DNA of 36,640 bases. Source: [Limnothrix rosea] IAM M-220. GTDB taxonomy: Bacteria > Cyanobacteriota > Cyanobacteriia > Cyanobacteriales > MRBY01. How positions within the stretch are numbered: the first letter of the stretch is position 1; the number at the start of each line of letters is the position of its first letter. This document shows, in pieces, positions 9,861 to 17,746 of the stretch. The stretch lies in the NCBI RefSeq assembly GCF_001904615.1, contig NZ_MRBY01000039.1, positions 1-36,640 on the forward strand, in the 5' to 3' direction. A program made the position numbers and the translations under genes. The notes below the pieces were generated by a model. The model was not told the origin of the DNA. It made no database searches and was given only the letters and a program-made list of their open reading frames with translations.

Positions 9861-10817
9861 ATGGCTTCAGACAATCACACTCCGGGGAGCTGGATTTTTT
9901 CACGGGACATTTTAGCTTGGTTGAAACAGGAAAAATTAGTGAAACAATTGCCAATTCATTACCAAGATTTTGCGCTTCAATGTAACAATTATTTCGAGAA
10001 AAATAATAATCTAAAAATAGAAAATGGTAGCCAGTCTTTTCAGAATTTAATCAACCGCTACCGATTAAAAGATTCGCCAAAGGAAATTCAGATTCAATTG
10101 CCGACCTGTAAAGTATTTGTAAATTTAGAAGATCCCCGGTTCTTTCAAGTAATTAACGAATTGACCTGCGAAGAAAATGATAAAAAAATAATCAGGCGAC
10201 TTTTAAAGGAAGGGGATAGTTTTTTTGATATTGGAGCCAATCACGGTAGTTTTTCCATCCTTGCAGGACAGGTCTTAGGAGATTCTGGCAAAATCCTTGC
10301 GGTAGAAGCGCAGCCCAGATTAGCAACACTCGTAAAAAAATCTCTGGCGGCAAATTTAACCTGTAATTTTCAAGTACACCAAGTAGCTCTCGGCGATCGC
10401 CATGGAGAGATTGAGTTTATGATTCCGGTGGATTCGTCTGGTTCGGCGGGGGTCTTCGCCGGTCATTCTGCTACCCATGATTTTCAAAAACTGACAGTTA
10501 CCCTAAAGCCTTTTGATGACTTGATTTGTGCCGATGACTTTAAGCCAAGGGGATTGATGAAACTGGATATTGAGGGGAGCGAGTACTTTTTCCTCAAGGG
10601 GGCGGAGCAAACGATACGGCAACTCCAACCCACCATTTTCCTAGAGATAAACCCCGGCACGCTCCAGGCTTCTGGGGTGAAAATCGAGCAGTTAAAAGAT
10701 CTATTAATTGACTACGGCTATGGGAGCTATGCGGAAGTGGATAATCTCGAAGCCCAGTCTAGTCTTACGGTATTGGCAGCGGACTATCAACGCAATATTG
10801 TGGTTTTTCCCTCATGA
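9861..10817 (+). CDS. FkbM-family SAM-dependent methyltransferase
   Basis: A 318-residue protein with an N-terminal region of about 100 residues of unknown role, followed by an FkbM methyltransferase domain. The SAM-binding glycine motif is FFDIGANHGSFSILAG (about residue 115) with the acidic residue in LAVEAQPRLA. The late family motif MKLDIEGSEYFFLKGA is also clear. FkbM enzymes O-methylate sugars or polyketides, so a surface-glycan target is plausible but not shown. The start ATG at 9861 has no obvious ribosome-binding site. It ends before a 158-bp gap and converges with the histidine kinase gene. Confidence 0.87.
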   Translation: MASDNHTPGSWIFSRDILAWLKQEKLVKQLPIHYQDFALQCNNYFEKNNNLKIENGSQSFQNLINRYRLKDSPKEIQIQLPTCKVFVNLEDPRFFQVINELTCEENDKKIIRRLLKEGDSFFDIGANHGSFSILAGQVLGDSGKILAVEAQPRLATLVKKSLAANLTCNFQVHQVALGDRHGEIEFMIPVDSSGSAGVFAGHSATHDFQKLTVTLKPFDDLICADDFKPRGLMKLDIEGSEYFFLKGAEQTIRQLQPTIFLEINPGTLQASGVKIEQLKDLLIDYGYGSYAEVDNLEAQSSLTVLAADYQRNIVVFPS

Positions 10818-10975
10818 TTTTTGTAACCATTGGGGCGATCGCCAAGTCAGCTTCCTTCATAGACGTAGTTCATGTCACAAACTAACTCGATGCAACCTGC
10901 GGAAGTCCTAATCCTCTTTACAAGAATTCCTCTAGGCCAGATTTTAGTCCAAGATTTCCGTATAAAATTTCAGTT

Positions 10976-12943
10976 TTAAGCTGCAATAGGTAACTCAAGG
11001 ATGAAGGTTGTGCCTTCCCCGAAAACAGCGTTACAGGTGATTTTGCCATGGTGTTTTTCTGTGATGATTTGGTGGGCGATCGCCAAGCCTAGTCCTGTAC
11101 CTTTGCCGACTTCTTTTGTCGTGAATCCCTGTTCAAAGATGCGTTTTAGGGTTTCAGGTGTCATCCCACCGGCATTATCTTGAATCGTAATGGTGATGTA
11201 ATCGGCCAATAAAGTTGTCGTAATAGAAATATGATTTGGGTTAGCTTCTATTTCTTGAAAAGATTTGCCTTGGTTGATTTCATCAAAGGCATCAATTGAG
11301 TTGGCGAAAAGATTCATGAAAACCTGGTTTAGTTGTCCCGGAAAACAGCGGATTTTTGGGAGTTCTCCATAGGTTTTTGTAATCTGTATTTCGGGTCGTC
11401 CCTCATTACTCCGAGTGCGGTGCTTGAGAATCATTAGGGTACTATCAAGACCGTCGTGAATATTGAAAGGGCTTTTCTCATCTCGGTCTTTGCGGGAAAA
11501 ATTTCTTAGGCTTTTACTAATATTTTTAATGCGATCAATGCCAACATTCATAGATGCTAGGAGTTTGGGTAAATCCTCTTGTATAAAGTCTAGCTCTAAT
11601 TCTTCTAATTTTTCTTTGAGCTCTACATCGTCATTGGGACAACGTTCTAGGAGAAAATCGATCAGCTCAAAAAGATCTTGAACATAATTTTGGGCATGGG
11701 AAATATTCCCCTTCACGAAGCTGGTGGGATTATTAATTTCGTGGGCAACTCCGGCAACAAGGTTTCCGAGGGCTGACATTTTTTCGCCTTGAACTAGACG
11801 CAGCTGGGCTTTCTGGAGATCTGCTAGGGCCTGTTCTAGTGCTTCTGTTTTTTGAATAATTGCGGCTTGGTTTCGCTGGCGATCGCTAATATCACGCACC
11901 ATCGAAAAAATACCAATGGCGATATTATTGTTATCCCGCAGCGGTGTATTAAACCACTCACAGGTAATAATTTCCCCATCTTTACGGATATTTTGATTGA
12001 GGCTGTAATAGCCCCCCTGCTGCTGGATCAGGTTTGACAGGATCTCTCTGACGAGGGGACGGTCGGTTTCTGGCACGATTTGTTCGGCGTGGTGACCTAG
12101 CATTTCTGTTGCGGCATATCCAAAAATCTGCTCGGCTGAGGGATTCCAACCGATCACTTTAAAGTCGGTACTCCATTCAATGATGCCAATGGGACTTTGT
12201 TGAATTAAAAAGGTTAGTCGTTCTTGGATTTTGCTGGTTGACAATGGACTAGCGTTGGTGGCTTTTTGCGGTGCTGCTGATAGTTGCTGCTGTAAATGGT
12301 TGTTTTCTTTTTGTGTCTGTTCGTATCGTTGGGCATTTTCTAAGGTGATCGCCCCTTGAGTTGTGAGGAGTTCTAGGGGTTCTAAGCTGTGTTGGTCAAA
12401 GGCTTGTTGACTGGCCTGACGTTCTAGTTCTACGTATAGCCAACCGTTAATCTCGCCATTTTTAAGGCGTAGGGGTAAACATAGGGCACAATTGGCCGGG
12501 TATGGCTCAACATCAGGCTCGCTACCATTGGACAAAATCTGCTTTTGTTTGCCCTGCCAAGCATGATTAATAAAATTGATGGGCAAATCTTCTGCTGTCT
12601 CAATGGGGGTTTCACAAAGAATTGTTTTTCCCGTAGTGGCGATCGCCTTTATGAGCAAAGACGGTTGCCCTTGCTCTGAAGTCTCTTCTAATAAAACAGC
12701 ACAGCGATCGCCTTCAGTATATGTCAAGAAGATTTCAGCTAAAGTCTTGAGCAAAGCATCAGTTTTTAGACAGCTTGTAATTGCTTGGACAGCTTCAAAT
12801 ATGGCCGTCATGTCAAAAGCATCAGTTTTTAGACAGCTTGTAATTGCTTGGACAGCTTCAAATATGGCCGTCATGTCATTTGAAGACCAGTTATTTGTTA
12901 CTTGGGAAGATGTTGTTGTGTTTTCCTTCGGGGTGTTGCACAT
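10976..12943 (-). CDS. GAF-PAS sensor histidine kinase
   Basis: A 655-residue soluble sensor kinase with no membrane helices. The order is a duplicated N-terminal 21-residue segment (about 23-64), a GAF domain (about 65-210), a short coiled stretch, a PAS/PAC domain (about 245-365, with GWNPSAEQIFGYAATEM), a coiled-coil linker, a dimerisation helix with the phospho-acceptor His in GVAHEINNPTSF, then an HATPase domain with N box (FMNLFANSIDAFDE), G1 (DNAGGMTPE) and G2 (GKGTGLGLAIAHQI). No receiver domain is fused and no response regulator lies beside it, so it is an orphan kinase. The GAF lacks the chromophore Cys context of a cyanobacteriochrome, as far as can be seen. Confidence 0.92.
   Translation of the reverse strand: MCNTPKENTTTSSQVTNNWSSNDMTAIFEAVQAITSCLKTDAFDMTAIFEAVQAITSCLKTDALLKTLAEIFLTYTEGDRCAVLLEETSEQGQPSLLIKAIATTGKTILCETPIETAEDLPINFINHAWQGKQKQILSNGSEPDVEPYPANCALCLPLRLKNGEINGWLYVELERQASQQAFDQHSLEPLELLTTQGAITLENAQRYEQTQKENNHLQQQLSAAPQKATNASPLSTSKIQERLTFLIQQSPIGIIEWSTDFKVIGWNPSAEQIFGYAATEMLGHHAEQIVPETDRPLVREILSNLIQQQGGYYSLNQNIRKDGEIITCEWFNTPLRDNNNIAIGIFSMVRDISDRQRNQAAIIQKTEALEQALADLQKAQLRLVQGEKMSALGNLVAGVAHEINNPTSFVKGNISHAQNYVQDLFELIDFLLERCPNDDVELKEKLEELELDFIQEDLPKLLASMNVGIDRIKNISKSLRNFSRKDRDEKSPFNIHDGLDSTLMILKHRTRSNEGRPEIQITKTYGELPKIRCFPGQLNQVFMNLFANSIDAFDEINQGKSFQEIEANPNHISITTTLLADYITITIQDNAGGMTPETLKRIFEQGFTTKEVGKGTGLGLAIAHQIITEKHHGKITCNAVFGEGTTFILELPIAA
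12753..12878. repeat. Perfect 63-bp tandem duplication inside the kinase gene
   Basis: Two identical 63-bp copies, 12753-12815 and 12816-12878, abut head to tail with no mismatch. They keep the frame, so the kinase contains the block MTAIFEAVQAITSCLKTDA twice. Identity at the DNA level, including third positions, indicates a very recent slippage or recombination event. Confidence 0.97.
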
Positions 12944-13530
12944 CGATACACACTACAGATCAAAAAAATCCCACATCCTATCTAATACATAACCTAAATT
13001 TTCTAGTCAGACCCATTTTTTAAGATAAAGTTCTGAGAATCTTTGCACTTGTCAATGTACTCCAGACGGCGATCGCCCCATTTTGGACGGACGCAAGTAA
13101 ACTAACCTGATGAAATATAGAATTTTGTCTATCTAAGCCATTTAACCAAGTGATTGATTTACTCCCACACAATAAAAAACCTCTATCAGCTCAACATGTG
13201 TAATGTCTTATTGGTAATTTCTTAATAGAAACCCCTAAATCGACGGTTAAACCCTGCTTATCAAATGGCGCTCAAATTTATATCATTTTTTATCCTTAAT
13301 TCTTTTTTAAAAAAGTTATCCTAGAAGAGGATAGAAATGACATATTTCGTAAGAAAAAAGGTATTTTTTGAAATGTGTTCTCAGTCATCTGAGTCTTAGA
13401 AATATCTTATTTACAAATATTTTTCTGTCTTTAGGGGGGATTGAGATTTGGTTTTAGTTCCTCTAATGTTTCCCGATGTACGGACTAGCAGTATTTTCTC
13501 TAACTTTGATATTAATTAAAGGACCATCTA
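12944..13530. other. Intergenic region between divergent kinase and 80-residue ORF
   Basis: There are 587 bp with no credible gene. It must hold the promoters of both flanking divergent genes. Visible structures are a 14-bp perfect palindrome CTTTTTTAAAAAAG (13302-13315), a 6-bp hairpin TATCCT-agaag-AGGATA (13317-13333) next to it, and one HIP1 octamer. From about 13200 it is strongly AT-rich. Confidence 0.6.
13441..13469 (+). promoter_or_regulatory. Possible sigma-70 promoter of the 80-residue ORF
   Basis: TTGAGA (13441-13446), a 17-bp spacer and TAATGT (13464-13469). The -35 element is good (5 of 6) and the -10 element is poor. It would give a leader of about 55 nt before the ATG at 13531. 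Confidence 0.3.
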
Positions 13531-13773
13531 ATGAACAAGACACCAGTACAATTAAAAGAAAACGTTAGCTCTGGCTGGTCTCTACAGCTATATAGTGGCG
13601 ATCGCCGTCTACTATGGTCTCTAGACCCATCCCACGGCTGGATATTCCTAATCGGTAGTATCTTGGGCTTCTCTTCGGCATTATTATTGGGCTTTTCTTA
13701 CCCAGAAGAAACAATCAACTCTGTTGACCCCGTCATTGACCAAACAGTGACTCCACTATTGGAAGTTGACTAA
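13531..13773 (+). CDS. Small single-helix membrane protein, unknown
   Basis: An 80-residue protein that I do not recognise. It has a polar, basic N-terminal half (residues 1-34), one hydrophobic helix at about 36-57 (GWIFLIGSILGFSSALLLGF) and a short acidic tail ending LLEVD. AAGGA lies 7 bases before the ATG, which supports the start. A clear intrinsic terminator follows at 13841-13871, so it is a single-gene transcript. The helix has a Gly/Ser-rich face that could favour helix packing. It contains a HIP1 octamer, like neighbouring genes. It converges with the sbtA-sbtB operon, but nothing in the sequence ties it to bicarbonate uptake. Confidence 0.75.
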   Translation: MNKTPVQLKENVSSGWSLQLYSGDRRLLWSLDPSHGWIFLIGSILGFSSALLLGFSYPEETINSVDPVIDQTVTPLLEVD

Positions 13774-13840
13774 TGGATTTAGCCTATTTTTTTAAGACTT
13801 ATTTTTGACACTCTACACCACCAAAGCACCAATATATTAA

Positions 13841-13871
13841 AAACGGCAGAAACCAAATCTGTCGTTTTTTT
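13841..13871 (+). terminator. Intrinsic terminator of the 80-residue ORF
   Basis: AAACGGCAGA pairs with TCTGTCGTTT (10 bp, one G-U) around a 7-nt loop and runs into seven T. Confidence 0.9.
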
Positions 13872-13896
13872 GTGTTTTAAACGTTATTTTATTGAC

Positions 13897-13933
13897 AAAA
13901 AAAACCGCCCTGATAGCTTAAGTCAGGACGGGT
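13897..13933 (-). terminator. Intrinsic terminator facing the sbtA-sbtB operon
   Basis: Read on the minus strand, CCGTCCTGA pairs with TCAGGGCGG with one mismatch, followed by eight T. It is the first hairpin with a U-tract past sbtB, about 225 bp beyond its stop. Confidence 0.75.
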
Positions 13934-13957
13934 ATGCTTGATGGAGGAAACTTGTAG

Positions 13958-13995
13958 AAAACCTAGAGATGACCAATTAGAAGTTTCTAGGTTTT
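13958..13995. other. Third hairpin in the convergent gap
   Basis: A perfect 10-bp inverted repeat, AAAACCTAGA (13958-13967) and TCTAGGTTTT (13986-13995), with an 18-nt loop. It may serve as a bidirectional terminator or 3'-end stabiliser. The gap 13774-14157 otherwise shows no gene. Confidence 0.5.
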
Positions 13996-14157
13996 TGTGA
14001 TGAACACAATAGCTGTAGAGAAAATAGAGAAAACAGTTTTTGAATTTTTAAAGTTAGTAATCATGTCTAAAACCACAACCCGTAATGCCAAAAAGCATTT
14101 TCTTTAATTAATCCAAATCTGAAATATCCTAATTTTTTAACCTATCTTACTCTCAAG

Positions 14158-14502
<345 letters not shown>

Positions 14503-14602
14503 TCAAGATGTGTATTCGTAAACAAAATAACAATTTAGAACAAAAATAAGTTTGTGTGGTAGCCGATTCAGAAGAGAAACGGCTGACGACACTTTTACTT
14601 TT

Positions 14603-15709
14603 TTAGACTCCGCCATTTGCAAGCGCTTGGGCAAGTCCGATGAAGAGGGGAATACCGATTGCAAGGGCAACAGGTGTACCCACAGCGGTGGACGAACCAA
14701 TATAAGCAGAGGGGTTAGCGGAAGGAATACCTGCCCTTAGGGTGGGAGGTCCAGAGATATCAGAACTAGAAGCGGCAATAGTCGCTAGGATAACAACACC
14801 GCCAAGGCTAAAGCCTGTTGCATAGTGAGCAACCATGCCAAGACCAAAGGCAAGGAGACCATGTATGAGTGGTGCAACAATCGCGTATAGAGCATACCAT
14901 TGACCGACTTTACGGAGTTCACCAAGTCTCGCCCAAGCTTCCATACCCATCACTAGCATGAGGATTGAAAGCAGGCCACGGAAACCGGGATCAAAGAAGC
15001 TCTCATATACTCTTTCAGGGCGGGTCAGTAATCCTAAGCCAAGGCCAAGTAGTAGTGCAGATAAAGCAGATCCTTGAAGACTCTCTTTGACAATCGGCCA
15101 GATTTCGACTCGCTTGCTCTTGGTTCCGCTTTGACCGCTGAGATACTCCTGCCTGCTGCTGGGGTAGTCGCCTGCTGCAACGGGTTGTTTGTTTACTGCT
15201 TCTTCATGAACAGCTTTCTCGCGCTTTTTGCTGACATAAATACTGGCTAAAACAATTGCTGTGACGAGGGCAGGAATATCCATAAAGGGATAAAGTGCTG
15301 CTGCCCAAGCTTCGTACTCTATGCCTTCGGTTTCTAGTAGTGTTAGGGCGGCGGCAAGGGTAGAGCCACTCACTGCACCAAATAAACCGGCGGTCGCAAT
15401 GCCATCAACTGTCCTAACGCCCGGTAAATTGGCAAGGGTCAAGCGGCCAATAAATACAATCAAGATACCCATTACCATGGCAAATAATGCTGGTAATAGC
15501 ATCTCAACTAGGTTGGCGTTGCGGATGGCGATACCACCGCTTAGACCAACTTTAATGAGCAGCATAAATACGATGAATTTATAGACTGCATCGGGAATTG
15601 ATAAACGACTATTAACAGCGGCAACGACCATACCACCGATTAGAAAGCCGAGCGTTGGAGACTGCAACTTCCCTAGGAAGAGCGTGAAAAAATCGGATAA
15701 AAAATCCAC
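14603..15709 (-). CDS. sbtA: Sodium-dependent bicarbonate transporter SbtA
   Basis: SbtA is the high-affinity, low-flux Na+/HCO3- symporter of the cyanobacterial CO2-concentrating mechanism, induced by carbon limitation. The 368-residue protein has about ten membrane helices in two inverted halves, separated by a cytoplasmic loop at about residues 165-215 rich in Lys, Glu and Ser. The N-terminus DFLSDFFTLFLGKLQSPTLG and the C-terminal half's SSDISGPPTLRAGIPSANPS segment, part of the substrate/Na+ site, are recognisable. The start is GTG at 15709, preceded by AGAGGA at good spacing. It is followed by sbtB. Upstream are a leader hairpin, a 44-residue ORF and a promoter, described separately. 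Confidence 0.96.
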   Translation of the reverse strand: MDFLSDFFTLFLGKLQSPTLGFLIGGMVVAAVNSRLSIPDAVYKFIVFMLLIKVGLSGGIAIRNANLVEMLLPALFAMVMGILIVFIGRLTLANLPGVRTVDGIATAGLFGAVSGSTLAAALTLLETEGIEYEAWAAALYPFMDIPALVTAIVLASIYVSKKREKAVHEEAVNKQPVAAGDYPSSRQEYLSGQSGTKSKRVEIWPIVKESLQGSALSALLLGLGLGLLTRPERVYESFFDPGFRGLLSILMLVMGMEAWARLGELRKVGQWYALYAIVAPLIHGLLAFGLGMVAHYATGFSLGGVVILATIAASSSDISGPPTLRAGIPSANPSAYIGSSTAVGTPVALAIGIPLFIGLAQALANGGV

Positions 15710-15735
15710 GGTGTAATTCCTCTCGAATCAAAACT

Positions 15736-15779
15736 TAGGGGCTAGGACGCTAGTAAAGGGTAAGTAACCTTAGCTCCTA
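15736..15779 (-). promoter_or_regulatory. Possible stem-loop in the sbtA leader
   Basis: On the minus strand, TAGGAGCTAAGG can pair with CCTAGCCCCTA with one mismatch and one bulge, around a loop of about 20 nt. It ends about 25 nt before the sbtA GTG start and just before its ribosome-binding site. It could influence translation or mRNA processing between the 44-residue ORF and sbtA. Confidence 0.35.
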
Positions 15780-15867
15780 GATGTTTGGTTTTATGCATTT
15801 GGAGAATGCATGGCTTTATTTTTTAGTTATTTATGGAAATTCAGAAAAAAAATCTCTTGAGGGTAGA

Positions 15868-16002
15868 TTAGGGGCGATCGCCAACACTTAGATCGGCGTC
15901 TTCAATGTAATCCTTCAGGAGTATAGATTTCAGGCAATAAAGCAAAATCATCAAACTAAAATAAACGATTACGAAAACAGCAACCTGGTGATACATATTC
16001 AT
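15868..16002 (-). CDS. Unrecognised 44-residue membrane peptide upstream of sbtA
   Basis: A short ORF (44 codons plus TAA) that I translated by hand. It starts MNMYHQVAVFVIVYFSL, continues as one hydrophobic helix to about residue 29 (MILLYCLKSILL) and ends with an acidic tail KDYIEDADLSVGDRP. TGAGGAAATG gives a good ribosome-binding site, with GAGG just before the ATG. It lies 158 bp upstream of sbtA on the same strand, and a plausible promoter precedes it by about 80 bp. It would therefore be the first gene of an ORF-sbtA-sbtB transcript. I do not recognise a family. A single-helix accessory subunit of SbtA is attractive but purely inferred. The last codons include a HIP1 octamer. Confidence 0.7.
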   Translation of the reverse strand: MNMYHQVAVFVIVYFSLMILLYCLKSILLKDYIEDADLSVGDRP

Positions 16003-16085
16003 TTCCTCAGAAAAGAATTTGGATGTTTTAAAACCACAAAAAATCTCAAGTGATTTTCTTGGCGATCGCAGGATTTTGCACTAGC

Positions 16086-16114
16086 TATATATCAGAGCTG
16101 ATATACATGACCAA
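16086..16114 (-). promoter_or_regulatory. Promoter with built-in palindrome, sbtA operon
   Basis: On the minus strand TTGGTC (16114-16109), a 17-bp spacer and TATATA (16091-16086) preceded by TG (extended -10) form a promoter. Inside it lies TATATCAG-ag-CTGATATA (16088-16105), an 8-2-8 perfect inverted repeat overlapping the spacer and -10. That is the position expected of a repressor operator. The predicted start near 16079 leaves a leader of about 77 nt before the 44-residue ORF. The regulator is not identified; the site does not match the NdhR/CcmR consensus I recall. Confidence 0.55.
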
Positions 16115-16270
16115 AAAAAATACTTGGCGTGGCTGAACGAAGAGACAATCTGCAGACTCGATAAGCGAGAAAACCGAGTTGCAGTGCATTTCTATTGAAA
16201 ACGTTCTCTGTTGTTACAGTCACGCCAAATACAAAATCCACGTTGCATAGAAGCTTTCCTATGCCTGTTG
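16113..16270 (-). ncRNA. Candidate structured small RNA upstream of sbtA
   Basis: On the minus strand a roughly 157-nt RNA is predicted. It begins after a good promoter and ends in eight U. Its 5' part is a hairpin GCATAG-8 nt-CTATGC (16264-16245). The 3' part, about 105 nt, folds as one long interrupted rod. In order the nested pairs are TTGGCGTG/CACGCCAA, CTG/CAG, AAC/GTT, GAGA/TCTC, CAAT/ATTG, CTGCA/TGCAG and CTCG/CGAG. The outer stem (16228-16221 with 16131-16124) runs into GTA and T8 at 16120-16113, as in an intrinsic terminator. A 68-codon frame overlaps it but has no ribosome-binding site and looks accidental. It could be a free sRNA or a decayed inverted-repeat element; I do not recognise a family. 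Confidence 0.55.
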
Positions 16271-16275
16271 AAAGT

Positions 16276-16305
16276 ACTATACGCTTTTCACTATACAAAT
16301 GTAAA
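16276..16305 (-). promoter_or_regulatory. Sigma-70 promoter of the candidate RNA
   Basis: On the minus strand TTTACA (16305-16300), an 18-bp spacer and TATAGT (16281-16276). Five of six positions match at each element. The predicted start near 16270 coincides with the 5' edge of the structured RNA. Confidence 0.6.
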
Positions 16306-16343
16306 CAAACTATTCTTCAAAAATACGTAGTTGTTTCATAATT

Positions 16344-16467
16344 TGAGCTTATTAATTAAAAGCTCAGTCCAAAGGCAGATTAATCTCACCCATAGGGCAA
16401 TTTAATGCTCACCTAGAACTTAAGGGGTATTAAAATGAGCTTACGGAAACTATCATTATCGTAAGCT
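16344..16467. repeat. Two perfect hairpins upstream of the recombinase
   Basis: TGAGCTT-9 nt-AAGCTCA at 16344-16366 and AGCTTACG-14 nt-CGTAAGCT at 16438-16467. The arms of both share the core AGCTT, so they may be related copies. No gene is visible from 16306 to 16654. Possible roles are protein binding, RNA structure or a recombinase site. Confidence 0.5.
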
Positions 16468-16654
16468 AAAGAGAGGAAAGCTTTATTTGGTAGTATTTAC
16501 AGCCATGGGATAAATTGACCCTAAACTCACCGATTAATCCTTTTTTTTCAGCAAAATATCCGAAAGAAACCAAAGTTTAATCAGTCGCACAACAAATTCA
16601 TAGCGCGCCCACACTCTGCCCAAAGATGGAAATTTAGTCCGTATAAATACTGTT

Positions 16655-17620
16655 ATGACTAACGCCCTTGCGAAAGCCGAAGTGTTTCCTGCTCTAGAAC
16701 AAGAGCTGGATATCCTCGCACAACTCCTCGAAAATCAAAAATCACCCAACACCTGGCGTGCCTACAGGAAGGATATTCGCGATTTCTTTCGGTTCGCAGC
16801 GGATGCCCATGAACCAACCCCAATACTGGTTGATGCCTTCCTAAAACTGGATCAAACCCAAGCTTTATCCCTCGTATTACGCTACAAAAATGACCTGCGC
16901 GATCGCCGCCGTCTCAAAGAAGCAACCATTAATCGCCGACTGGCTGCGTTGAAATCTTTGGTGCGTTTAGCAAATCAGTTGGGGCAATGTACCTTTACCC
17001 TCGATGGAATTAAAGGAGAAAAAGTCGTTAATTATCGAGATACGACAGGTATAAAACAAAATTTGTATAGACAAATCTTGCAAATACCAGATAGAGGAAG
17101 CGTCAAAGGGAAGCGAGACTACGCATTGTTAAGATTGCTCTGGGATAATGCTTTACGGCGCGGCGAAATTGTCCAAATTAATTTAGAAGATTTAGACATG
17201 GAAAACCGAAAAGTGGCGATTTTAGGGAAAGGCAAGGGCACACAAAGGCAGGACATTACCCTTTCGAAGGCGACAGTGACAGCATTGGAGGAATGGATTG
17301 CAGTGCGTCCGAAGCAAAAAGGCCGGGTTCAACCTCTGTTTATCGCGTTAGATCATGCTCACTATGGTCATCGGTTAACGGGAACAGCTATTTATCAGCT
17401 GGTACGGAAAACGGCAAAGCTTGCAGGTATTGACAAGGTGATGTCACCTCACCGCATTCGCCATTCTGGGATTACTGCGGCATTGGATGCAACCAATGGG
17501 GATGTACGTAAGGTACAAAAGTTTTCGCGGCACTCGGATCTCAATACGTTGATGATTTATGACGATAACCGGAAAAATATGCAGGGTGAAGTGACGGATT
17601 TGTTAGCAGATTTAATTTAA
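16655..17620 (+). CDS. Tyrosine recombinase (XerC/D-like integrase)
   Basis: A 321-residue site-specific recombinase. An N-terminal SAM-like core-binding domain (about 1-115, with NTWRAYRKDIRDFFRF) is followed by the catalytic domain. The catalytic set appears complete: Arg in NALRRGEIVQIN, the beta-hairpin Lys in ILGKGKGTQ, HxxR in SPHRIRHSG, a second His in KFSRHSDLNT, and the nucleophilic Tyr in LMIYDDN. Length and layout resemble the single chromosomal XerC-like recombinases of cyanobacteria. It is not beside a tRNA, transposase or phage gene, so a housekeeping role in dimer resolution is as likely as mobility. The start is ATG; paired hairpins lie upstream. Confidence 0.9.
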   Translation: MTNALAKAEVFPALEQELDILAQLLENQKSPNTWRAYRKDIRDFFRFAADAHEPTPILVDAFLKLDQTQALSLVLRYKNDLRDRRRLKEATINRRLAALKSLVRLANQLGQCTFTLDGIKGEKVVNYRDTTGIKQNLYRQILQIPDRGSVKGKRDYALLRLLWDNALRRGEIVQINLEDLDMENRKVAILGKGKGTQRQDITLSKATVTALEEWIAVRPKQKGRVQPLFIALDHAHYGHRLTGTAIYQLVRKTAKLAGIDKVMSPHRIRHSGITAALDATNGDVRKVQKFSRHSDLNTLMIYDDNRKNMQGEVTDLLADLI

Positions 17621-17696
17621 GCAACTTTGTCTGGGTAGTTTCAGTCATTTGACCCCAATTGTGGTGTCATGGCTTACCGAGGTAAATCCAGTGAGA

Positions 17697-17725
17697 TTAC
17701 GTATATATACTGGAGTTGTTATAAT
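17697..17725 (+). promoter_or_regulatory. Strong sigma-70 promoter of the peptide-TPR pair
   Basis: TTACGT (17697-17702), a 17-bp spacer and a perfect TATAAT (17720-17725). The predicted transcript starts near 17732, just before AAGGAG at 17734. That fixes the start of the next small ORF downstream of this point. Confidence 0.75.
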
Positions 17726-17746
17726 CAACATTCAAGGAGCACGTAC

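Noticed and set aside
16092-16298. 68-codon minus-strand frame over the candidate RNA
   Set aside because: No ribosome-binding site, it starts upstream of the predicted transcript start, and the region is better explained by nested base pairing ending in a U-tract.
16655-17620. Integrated phage or genomic island around the recombinase
   Set aside because: No tRNA att duplication, phage or plasmid genes nearby, and HIP1 sites occur in and around the gene as in the rest of the chromosome.
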